Made by a program: the position numbers and the translations under genes
The notes under the pieces: generated by a model
Told to the model about the DNA's origin: nothing
Databases searched by the model: none
What the model saw: the letters and a program-made list of their open reading frames with translations, nothing else
Shown: piece by piece, positions 35,889-42,949 of the stretch
Numbering within the stretch: the first letter of the stretch is position 1
Layout: every line of letters begins with the position of its first letter
Source of the DNA: Xanthomonas hydrangeae
Lineage (GTDB): Bacteria > Pseudomonadota > Gammaproteobacteria > Xanthomonadales > Xanthomonadaceae
Reading direction: 5' to 3'
Length of the DNA stretch: 64,000 nt
NCBI GenBank assembly: GCA_905142475.1
Contig: LR990730.1
Span: 5,241,501-5,305,500 of the forward strand

Positions 35889-36618
35889 TGTGGATCCAGG
35901 ATGAACCAGTCGCTGCAATATTCCTTGACAAGCTCACGGTGATTCCGGCAAGACGCTTCACTTTGTGCCTTGCTAAAAGCTTCATTGGAAAAATTATTGG
36001 AAACAAAATAATTTTGTAACCCGTATGCATACACCTGCGCTTGAAGTGCAACGTATGGACCTAAAGCAATGTAGGGAGTGTATGGGATACTTTGTTGTCC
36101 TGCTCGATTCATATCTTCCGCAAGATTGTTATCGCAGCGGTCTTTTTGAGCCCCGAAAGTCCCATAACACTGGTCATGTATGTTGCAAGCTGCCGTGAAT
36201 ATGTTCCCATATTGTATAGCTTCTGCCTGAAGGGCCGGCGCTGTAACCAAATAATCTGGCATAAAGTCTGTGCCCGTGGAACCGCAGCCATCACAGTGAG
36301 AGGCGGAGGTCTCGTTAAATCGCAGTTCGCAGGTAAAGTCTCATACAAATCAACACAGACTTGAGGCGGCAAGGGGTAACCAGTGCAGGTAAACCATCCG
36401 GAATACCATGAACAGTGAACTGTATTGGGATCGGTAGAGGATCCGCCCCAGCCGCCGCCTCCACCACCTCCGCCTCCTGGGTTAGTCAAAATTGGCGGGT
36501 ACACAGTACAACCACTGATATTGCACCAGCTCTGCGACACTGCTGTTCCGACAACAAGAGAGGCAGCGCCTCCTAACAGGGTAGCTACAACATAGGGAAG
36601 AATCTTTGAAGAATCCAT
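35885..36618 (-). pseudogene. Phospholipase-A2-like secreted protein, frameshifted
   Basis: Two frames join near 36300. The first (from ATG 36618) gives a hydrophobic N-terminus (KILPYVVATLLGGAASLVVG), a run of nine Gly and a Cys-rich part ending PANCDLTRPP. The second, open only from about 36340 and lacking a good start, gives CDGCGSTGTDFMPDYL, then AACNIHDQCYGT and KDRCDNNLAEDM, the phospholipase A2 signature with catalytic His-Asp (CxxHDxCY). Neither frame alone makes a sensible protein, so a one-base indel or sequencing error is likely; programmed frameshifting is less likely. It heads the operon with the anchored partner and Fic genes. Confidence 0.7.
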
Positions 36619-36969
36619 GGTCTTTCCTTAGCCATATGATCAACACGGCAGCACATGTGCCTACCTTTAACTTCTTTGCACGTGTGCCAACTAGAGAAAC
36701 CCTGATTCAAGTAGTTCTTTCAGATTTGCCCGCATGCTTATAACTCTCCGACTCCTTGAGATTATAATTGTTGAAAGCAGCCCCGAGTAGGCCGTTAGGG
36801 CTAGCTTGATACGTGGCGGATCCCCATGGAGAGATTAGTCGGCGTACCCATTGGTGTCCAGTCTCGGGGAATTGGGACAAAAGTTTTTTGCGCCGTGGTT
36901 GGAGCCAAATAATTTCTGGCTATGTCTGGAAAGATAGCCATTGCGCCTGTCTACACGATGGCCCAATCC
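36619..36969. other. Intergenic stretch upstream of the PLA2-like operon
   Basis: About 350 bp leading to repeat copy B. It should hold the promoter for the minus-strand operon, but I could not name a confident -10/-35 pair. No gene seen. Confidence 0.5.
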
Positions 36970-37030
36970 TTGACCTCCCATACATCCCCCACCCGCCATC
37001 CTCGCCGCAGACTCAACTGGAGAACACACG

Positions 37031-37363
37031 ATGATGAAGTGGATGGGCACCGCGCTGGCCGCGGCACTGCTGGTGACCGGTTGCGCCAAGGTGGAGGGCG
37101 AGAAGTTCGTCGGCAACTGGGTCAACGTGCAGACGCAGGAAGAGACGATGGACATCGAGCGCAATGGCGAAACCTTCATGGTCCGCAGCACCACGCCGAA
37201 GTTCTTCAGCCGCCAGCCCAAGATCGAGAGCTACCCGGCGGTCTACAAGGACGGGGCGCTGCAGGTCAGCAACGATGGCGAGACGGTGAACTTCGCCATC
37301 GACGCGGCCAACGGCCACCTCAACACCGGCGGCGAGCAGTACCAGCGCGTGCCGGCCAAGTAA
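37031..37363 (+). CDS. Small lipoprotein, copy B
   Basis: 110 residues with lipobox LLVTGC (Cys18). Same protein as copy A apart from six substitutions. Its GC and codon use match the core genome, so the pair frames rather than belongs to the AT-rich insert. It keeps a perfect 10-bp terminator stem, so copy B may be the ancestral one. Function unknown. Confidence 0.85.
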   Translation: MMKWMGTALAAALLVTGCAKVEGEKFVGNWVNVQTQEETMDIERNGETFMVRSTTPKFFSRQPKIESYPAVYKDGALQVSNDGETVNFAIDAANGHLNTGGEQYQRVPAK

Positions 37364-37382
37364 GGCCGCCGCTGCCGCCAGC

Positions 37383-37421
37383 GCCCGCGTGCTGACCTTG
37401 CCGGTCGCACGCGGGCGTTTG
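37383..37421 (+). terminator. Rho-independent-type hairpin after lipoprotein copy B
   Basis: GCCCGCGTGC (37383-37392) pairs perfectly with GCACGCGGGC (37407-37416), followed by GTTTGCGTTT. Strong stem, weak U-tract. Confidence 0.65.
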
Positions 37422-37616
37422 CGTTTGTGGCCCAGCCGGCCACGCCGAAGGTCTGCCGGCGCACGCTGCGTCGCGCAGACGCCGGGCCGGACGTACCGCC
37501 CGTCGCCCGGCCTTGCGCTGCCGCTGCCATTCCACCCCGCGCAAGTCGTACAGTGCGCAGGCACGCCGGGGTCATGGCGCTGCCCGACCGATCAATCCAG
37601 CAACTACGAGGGTGTC

Positions 37617-37715
37617 ATGAGCAAGGGGATGGACCAGAAGAAGAGCCAGAAGAAAGAGCCGACCAAGACGCTGAAGGAAAAGCGCGCGGCCAAGCAGGAA
37701 AAGAAGGGCAAGTAA
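37617..37715 (+). CDS. Small Lys-rich protein
   Basis: 32 residues (MSKGMDQKKSQKKEPTKTLK and further KRAAKQEKKGK), almost half Lys. GAGGGTG lies 5-10 bp upstream and a good terminator follows 25 bp downstream, which together support a real gene. Highly basic and probably disordered, perhaps nucleic-acid- or ribosome-associated. Function unknown. Confidence 0.65.
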   Translation: MSKGMDQKKSQKKEPTKTLKEKRAAKQEKKGK

Positions 37716-37740
37716 GCCGCCCGGCCTGCCAGACGGCAGA

Positions 37741-37774
37741 CGAGGTCAGGCGCAGGCCTGGCCTCGCGTTTTTT
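37741..37774 (+). terminator. Rho-independent terminator
   Basis: CGAGGTCAGGC-GCAG-GCCTGGCCTCG (one G-U pair) followed by CG and six T. Ends the small Lys-rich gene. Confidence 0.8.
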
Positions 37775-37914
37775 AGGCGTGGCGCGTGGCGCTGAGCGTT
37801 GGCCTGTGAACCCGGCCTGTCAGATTCTCTCAAACCCCAACGCGCTGTGACCGAACAACGGGCCGGCCAGACCGGCTGTGCTAATGTGGGTTTGTGCGGA
37901 ATTCGGAGCGCGTC

Positions 37915-38169
37915 ATGAGCCGTTTGACCATCGACCTAAGCGATCAGCAGCACCAGAGCCTGAAGGCGCTGGCGGCTTTGCAAGGCAAGACCATCAAGCA
38001 ATACGCCCTTGAACGCCTGTTCCCTGGCGATATAAACGCTGATCAGGCATGGCATGAGTTGAAAAGCCTGCTTGGGGAACGTGTCGAGGAGGGCCTTGCC
38101 GGCAAGGTTTCTACCAAGAGCATCAGCACCATCCTGGATGAAGAATTGGCCGAGGGCCGTCGCGGCTGA
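37915..38169 (+). CDS. ParD-like ribbon-helix-helix antitoxin
   Basis: 84 residues from ATG 37915. The N-terminal ribbon-helix-helix (SRLTIDLSDQQHQSLKALAA) is followed by a helical part and an acidic toxin-binding tail (ISTILDEELAEGRRG). It would neutralise the toxin encoded next and repress its own promoter. Its stop overlaps the toxin start (TGATG). The start at 37894 lacks the conserved beginning, so the later ATG is used. Confidence 0.88.
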   Translation: MSRLTIDLSDQQHQSLKALAALQGKTIKQYALERLFPGDINADQAWHELKSLLGERVEEGLAGKVSTKSISTILDEELAEGRRG

Positions 38170-38474
38170 TGCACGACTACGTCCTCACCGACGCAGCCGA
38201 AGCCGATCTGCGCGGGATCATCCGCTACACCTTGGCACGCTGGGGCCAGGCGCAGGTTCGCCGATACATCGCAGACCTGGAACAGGGCATTGCCCATCTC
38301 GCAGCAGGAGAATGCACTTTCAAGGATCTGAGTGCGCTGTACCCTGCGTTGCGTATGTCGCATTGCATGCACCATTACATCTTCTGCCTGCCGCGTGAGC
38401 ACGCTCCATCGCTGATCGTGGCGATCCTGCATGAGCGCATGGATCTGATGGTGCGTTTGGCCGGCAGGTTATAG
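38169..38474 (+). CDS. parE: ParE-family toxin
   Basis: 101 residues. ParE/RelE fold: YVLTDAAEADLRGIIRYTLA, then RWGQAQVRRYIADLEQGI, ending HYIFCLPREHAPSLIVAILHERMDLMVRLAGRL. The C-terminal ILHERMDLMVRL is the typical ParE ending. ParE toxins usually poison DNA gyrase. Overlaps its antitoxin by one base. Confidence 0.9.
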   Translation: MHDYVLTDAAEADLRGIIRYTLARWGQAQVRRYIADLEQGIAHLAAGECTFKDLSALYPALRMSHCMHHYIFCLPREHAPSLIVAILHERMDLMVRLAGRL

Positions 38475-38509
38475 CGCACGATCCACGTAGCGATGGTGTG
38501 GCTCTCAAC

Positions 38510-38800
38510 TCAAGCCGCCAGCCGCTTGATCCGCGACGGCAGATCGCCCAGCGCGCGATGCGCCTGTTCCAGCTCGTAATCGGCTTGCAGGCCCAGCCAG
38601 AACCGCTCGGTCGTACCCAACGCTGCGGCAAGACGCACGGCGGTGTCGGCGGTGATGCCGCGCTTGCCCAGGACGATCTCGTTGATGCGACGCGGCGGTA
38701 CATCGGTAGCCCGCGCCAGTGCGTTCTGGCTGATGCCCATCGGCTCGAGGAACTCCTCAAGCAGGATTTCCCCGGGGTGGATGTTGGGTAGGACTGTCAT
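38510..38800 (-). CDS. higA: HigA-type antitoxin
   Basis: 96 residues from ATG 38800. An Xre-type helix-turn-helix (EFLEPMGISQNALARATDVP, then PRRINEIVLGKRGITADTAV) follows the HigA-typical IHPGEILLEEF. It would bind HigB and the operator upstream of higB. Second gene of higB-higA, 17 bp after higB. The longer upstream reading overlaps higB and is unlikely. Confidence 0.92.
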   Translation of the reverse strand: MTVLPNIHPGEILLEEFLEPMGISQNALARATDVPPRRINEIVLGKRGITADTAVRLAAALGTTERFWLGLQADYELEQAHRALGDLPSRIKRLAA

Positions 38801-38817
38801 GGACAGATGCCTCGTGC

Positions 38818-39099
38818 TCAGTGGTAATCGACAATTTCGACCTCGGCGACATCGCCCTCCATCCATCGGAAGCAGATGCGCCACTGGTCGTTGATCCGGA
38901 TGCTGTACTGCCCGCGCCGCTCGCCCTTCAACGCTTCCAGCCGGTTGGCGGGCGGAATGCGCAGATCGTCGAGGTGCGCGGCAGCGTTGAGCATGCGCAA
39001 CTTGCGGCGCGCGACCGACTGGATGTCGGCCGGCAACCGGCGGGAGCGCTCACCCAGCCAGATCTTTTCGGCTTCCTTGTCGATAAAGCTCCTGATCAT
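38818..39099 (-). CDS. higB: HigB-type toxin
   Basis: 93 residues. RelE-superfamily HigB: IRSFIDKEAEKIWLGERSRR, LNAAAHLDDLRIPPANRLEA, YSIRINDQWRICFRWMEGDV. Full length. HigB cleaves mRNA at the ribosome. Toxin-first order is characteristic of hig loci. An inverted repeat lies directly upstream. Confidence 0.93.
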   Translation of the reverse strand: MIRSFIDKEAEKIWLGERSRRLPADIQSVARRKLRMLNAAAHLDDLRIPPANRLEALKGERRGQYSIRINDQWRICFRWMEGDVAEVEIVDYH

Positions 39100-39108
39100 G
39101 TGCTGACC

Positions 39109-39125
39109 ATAACGTGATCCGTTAT
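39109..39125. promoter_or_regulatory. Inverted repeat upstream of higB, likely HigA operator
   Basis: ATAACG-TGATC-CGTTAT, a perfect 6-bp inverted repeat 10 bp upstream of the higB start. HigA proteins bind palindromes of this size to repress the operon. Confidence 0.7.
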
Positions 39126-39312
39126 ATGACGCAAGCCGTCATAGCTGCGAGATCGCCCCTGCCGCCTTGCCGCTTTGCCGAAGCTCTGGAGCGGCGCAAC
39201 CTCCATCAAAACAATGCACCCTGCACCGGCTCGCTGGGAGTGGCTCCAGAACCGGCACTGGATGAGGAGCACGGCTTGCCCGACGTCTTGACGCTTCCTG
39301 CATCACCTCGAT

Positions 39313-40362
39313 CTAGCGCAAGTCGTCGTCGGTGCCGTCCGCTCCTGCATCAAGCTGCTGCAACACGCGATCGAAATCGCTCACGAACAGCTGGTCCTGC
39401 ACGATGCGGTACTTTTCGAACTCGCTTTCCGCATGAGCTTTGGCGATCTCGGCGGTGACGCGCCCTGTGTCCTGCAACACCTGCCGGTCGGTCGCTTCGA
39501 TGAAGCGATTCAGACGTATTTCCCAATCCTGCATGGTCATCGGAATTTGCCGCAATGCCATGTCCTCGGCCAGGTCAAGATAGGCCGATACGAGGCGTTG
39601 CAACTGCGCCATCTCGCCGGTGGTCAGGTAGTTCTTGGCGACGGCCACATCGAACTTCTGGATCTTCCCACGTGGTGCATCGGCCCAGGTGGTCAGACCC
39701 ATGTGTTGCTTGCCGGCATCGGCACGGTGGTAGACGACTTCCGCCGCGGTGCGCCCATGGATGGCCCAGTGCAGCTTGTTCTGCACTGTGGCGAAGAACC
39801 GCTGGGTTGCCTGCGCGGTGGCATCGTAGTCCAGGGCGGTGGCGTAGATGTCGGTGATCTTCTGGTAGAACTTGCGCTCGGAGAGACGGATCTCGCGGAT
39901 GCGCTGCAGCTGCTCTTCGAAGTAGCGCTTGCCGAGCACTGTGCCATCATTCTTCAGGCGCTCGTCGTCCATCGCGAAGCCCTTGATCGTAAAGGACTCG
40001 ATGACGGAGGTGGCCCACTTGCGGAACTGCACCGCGCGCTCTGAATTGACCTTGTAGCCCACGGCGATGATGGCCGCGAGGTTGTAGTGCTTGGTGTCGT
40101 AGCTCTTGCCGTCGGCGGCAGTTATTCGAAAATTTCGAATAACTGCATCTGCCTGCAACTCGTTGTCAGCGAACACCTTTTTCAGATGGTAGTTGATGGT
40201 GTGGGTTTCGACATCGTAGAGCTGGGCCAGCATCTTCTGCGTCAGCCAGACGTTTTCGTCGGCATACGCCGCTTGTACGCCGCCCTCGCCTGCGGCGGCC
40301 ACGAAAGTCAGGTATTCGGCCGCGGACGAGCGGACGAGCGAAATTTCATGCTTTTTCGCCAT
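39313..40362 (-). CDS. rhuM: RhuM-family protein
   Basis: 349 residues. The N-terminal DNA-binding-like block (NVWLTQKMLAQLYDVETHTI, then NYHLKKVFADNEL) and central DTKHYNLAAIIAVGYKVNSE with RAVQFRKWATSVI are diagnostic of the RhuM family, first noted on a Salmonella pathogenicity island and common on genomic islands next to restriction or toxin-antitoxin genes. The C-terminal half is helical. Biochemical function is unknown. It sits between higBA and recD, at the right end of the accessory region. Confidence 0.88.
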   Translation of the reverse strand: MAKKHEISLVRSSAAEYLTFVAAAGEGGVQAAYADENVWLTQKMLAQLYDVETHTINYHLKKVFADNELQADAVIRNFRITAADGKSYDTKHYNLAAIIAVGYKVNSERAVQFRKWATSVIESFTIKGFAMDDERLKNDGTVLGKRYFEEQLQRIREIRLSERKFYQKITDIYATALDYDATAQATQRFFATVQNKLHWAIHGRTAAEVVYHRADAGKQHMGLTTWADAPRGKIQKFDVAVAKNYLTTGEMAQLQRLVSAYLDLAEDMALRQIPMTMQDWEIRLNRFIEATDRQVLQDTGRVTAEIAKAHAESEFEKYRIVQDQLFVSDFDRVLQQLDAGADGTDDDLR

Positions 40363-40500
40363 CGATGCCTCCCATGCTGGCGATACCGCACAACCAGGCG
40401 TTCTTCGGCCACGAGGTTATCCGGGCACGCCCGATGACGGTGATAGGCGAACGTGCCGTTCTGCCGTAAGTGATCCTGCCATTGCGCCAGATCGCATCCA

Positions 40501-42726
40501 TCAGAACAACGACCCCTGCACGGGCATGACAGTGGCTGGTTCTGTTGCTGGCCTGGCGGGTGCCGCCTGCTGCTCCGCACCCAGCCGCCACGCCAGGCCC
40601 GAGATGCGTGCGGCGTGCCGGGCGAGTGCGCTGCGGATGACCGCTTCGCTGCCGGCCAGGTGCAGGGCGCGGCGGGCGCGGGTGATGCCGGTGTAGAGCA
40701 GTTCGCGGCTGAGCACGCGGGCGTCGCGGGTGGGCAGTTGCAGCCAGACGGTGTCGAACTCGCTGCCTTGGGCCTTGTGCACGGTCATGGCGAAGGCGCT
40801 TTCGTGCGCGGGCAGTGCGGCAGGGTGGAAGCCGCGCACCTGGCCGTCGCCGTCGCCTTCGAACCAGGCCACCAATGGGCCCTGGGCACGGCTGTCTGTG
40901 CCTGGGTCGTGGCGGTTGGCGGTGGCGCCGGACTGGCTGGGCCCTGAAGACGGGCTTTCGTCACTGCGCCCCGAAGAGGGACTCGCGTCGCTTCGCAGGC
41001 AGATGCCGACGTCGCCGTTGAACAGGCCGTGGCGGTAGCTGTTTTCGGTGATCAGCAGCAGGCGGCCCTGGAACCAGGGCGAGGCGCTACCGAGGCGGCG
41101 GGCGCCGGAGCCGGTTTCGGCCAGCAGTTGTTCGGTACGGGCGTTGAGGCCGCGTGCGCCCTGCGGGCCGGCGCGCACGGCGGTGAGCAGGCGCAGGCGC
41201 GCAGCATCGCGCAGGGCGGCGGCCGGGTCGTGCGCGTCGGCCAGCGCGCGCCAGTGCGCGAGCAGTGCGTCGCGGCCCAGGGTGAGCGGGTCTTCGCCGT
41301 CTTCGTGGAAGTGCACGCCGGCCAGCTCGCCGCTGCGCAGCAGGGCCAGGGCGGTGTCGGCGTCGCCGGCGCGCACGGCGTCGGCTAACGGGGCGAGTGC
41401 GAAGTCGTGCGCTTGCCGGTAGCCGCGCAGCAGGTGCACGCGATGGCCGGCCAGGCCGCCGCTGTGGGTGTGGCTGACGGTGTGGCCGCCTGTCTGGGTG
41501 CTTGCAGGCGTGCTGCTAGTGGGCGTACTGCCGAGCAGCGGCTGCAGCGCGTCGGCATCCTGCGGCTGCAGGGTGTCGCCGGGGCCGGCGGCCTGCAGGA
41601 TGGCGGCGAGCACGTCGCCGGCTTCCACCGAGGGCAGCTGGTCGGCGTCACCGAGCAGGATCAGCTGGGTGCCGTCGGCCACGGCTTCGACCAGCTTGCA
41701 CATCAGCGGCAGGTCGACCATCGAGGCTTCGTCGACCACGATCAGGTCGAACGGCAGCGGGTTGTCGGCGTTATGGCGGAAGTTCGGGGAATCGGGAATG
41801 ACGCCGAGCAGGCGGTGGAGGGTGCTGGCGCCGCTGGGCAGGGCATCGGCCAGGGCCGGGTCGATGCCGTTGGCGATGGCGCGCGCGACCGCAAGGCGCA
41901 GGCTTTCGGCCATGCGCTCGGCGGCGCGGCCGGTGGGCGCGGCCAGGGCGATGCGTGGGGCCGGGGTGCTGGCTGCGTGTGCCTGGGCGATACGCAGCAA
42001 CAGCAGGCGGGCGATGGTGGTGGTCTTGCCGGTGCCGGGGCCGCCGGTGACCAGCAGCAGGGTGCGGCGCAGGGCCAGGGCTGCGGCCTGGGCCTGGCGG
42101 TCTTGGGGGTGGGATGGGGCGTTTGAGTGCCTGCCGTCTTGGTGGTGGGATGGCTTGGGTGGGGCCTTACCTTTTTGGTCGACAGATGGCTCGGGCAGGC
42201 CCGTACCCTCACCCGCCCTTCGGGCACCCTCTCCCGGGGGGAGAGGGGATGAGGCGGCTGCGTTCGGGAATAGCTGCGCGAACAGCGGGGCCAGCGTGGC
42301 GGCGTCGAAAGGCGGCGGCGACTGGGCGGCGATGCGTTGCAGGCCCAGCGCCAGGCGGCGTTCGTACTCGCGGTAGCGGCGCAGGTAGAGCAGGCCGTGT
42401 TCGAGGACCAGCGGGCAGTCGGCGGCGGCGGGGTCTTCCGGGTTCGGCTGGTCGACCCAGCGCGAGGCGGCCAGGGTGCGTTGCCAGTCGGCGGGGTCCG
42501 GCAGTGCGGGCGCTGGGCCCTCGCGCGCGTCCAGCAGCATTGCGGCGCGGGCGGGGTCCAGCCCTGCGTGGCCGCTGGTGACGGCCAGCGAGGCGAGCGC
42601 GGCGCCGGCCAGGACCTGGGGGTCGGTGTCCGGGGCCAGGCGTTGCAGGCTTTGCGCGAGTGCCAGATCCAGCGGGCGTAGCGCGTCGGCCTTGATCAGC
42701 GCGCTGAAGAGGTTTGGCTGGTTCAT
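40501..42726 (-). CDS. recD: Exodeoxyribonuclease V subunit alpha (RecD)
   Basis: 741 residues from ATG 42726. Superfamily-1 helicase: Walker A GGPGTGKTTT (228-237), DEASMVDLPL, and the C-terminal HKAQGSEFDTVWLQLP and LYTGITRARRALHLAG motifs. RecD is the fast 5'-3' motor of RecBCD. Residues about 158-176 are encoded by a dispersed hairpin repeat, and the following 35 residues contain two near-copies of PSH(H/P)QDR, making an extra 50-residue linker before Walker A. The frame is kept and all helicase motifs remain. Third gene of recC-recB-recD, 223 bp after recB; that gap shows only repeat fragments. Confidence 0.95.
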   Translation of the reverse strand: MNQPNLFSALIKADALRPLDLALAQSLQRLAPDTDPQVLAGAALASLAVTSGHAGLDPARAAMLLDAREGPAPALPDPADWQRTLAASRWVDQPNPEDPAAADCPLVLEHGLLYLRRYREYERRLALGLQRIAAQSPPPFDAATLAPLFAQLFPNAAASSPLPPGEGARRAGEGTGLPEPSVDQKGKAPPKPSHHQDGRHSNAPSHPQDRQAQAAALALRRTLLLVTGGPGTGKTTTIARLLLLRIAQAHAASTPAPRIALAAPTGRAAERMAESLRLAVARAIANGIDPALADALPSGASTLHRLLGVIPDSPNFRHNADNPLPFDLIVVDEASMVDLPLMCKLVEAVADGTQLILLGDADQLPSVEAGDVLAAILQAAGPGDTLQPQDADALQPLLGSTPTSSTPASTQTGGHTVSHTHSGGLAGHRVHLLRGYRQAHDFALAPLADAVRAGDADTALALLRSGELAGVHFHEDGEDPLTLGRDALLAHWRALADAHDPAAALRDAARLRLLTAVRAGPQGARGLNARTEQLLAETGSGARRLGSASPWFQGRLLLITENSYRHGLFNGDVGICLRSDASPSSGRSDESPSSGPSQSGATANRHDPGTDSRAQGPLVAWFEGDGDGQVRGFHPAALPAHESAFAMTVHKAQGSEFDTVWLQLPTRDARVLSRELLYTGITRARRALHLAGSEAVIRSALARHAARISGLAWRLGAEQQAAPARPATEPATVMPVQGSLF
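42203..42248. repeat. Dispersed hairpin repeat translated inside recD
   Basis: GTACCCTCACCCGCCCTTCG, then GGCACCCTCTCCCGGGGGGAGAGGGG. Read on the minus strand it encodes SPLPPGEGARRAGEGT in RecD. Confidence 0.8.
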
Positions 42727-42949
42727 GGAGTGGGCGCCTGGTGGACGGAGGCGCCTCGGGCGAGTTGTCGATCGGCACATTTCTGACCCTGCACGACACC
42801 CTCACCCCAACCTCCGCTCCGCATCCCGGCCCGCGCGGCGTGGCGCAGGCCCTGCCAGGCACGCGCGCCTTGGCGCGCAAGCGGCGTCTGCTCGCCCCGA
42901 GGGGAGCGCGGCTTGCGCAAGGCGCTGATCGGGAGTGCGGTCTGTTGGG

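Larger units (their letters stand above)
36970..37553 (+). repeat. Direct repeat copy B (lipoprotein gene plus flanks)
   Basis: Partner of 33287-33873. Similarity starts at TTGACCTCCCATACATCC and ends around GCGCAAGTCGTACAG; the gene body and leader are nearly identical. Confidence 0.85.
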
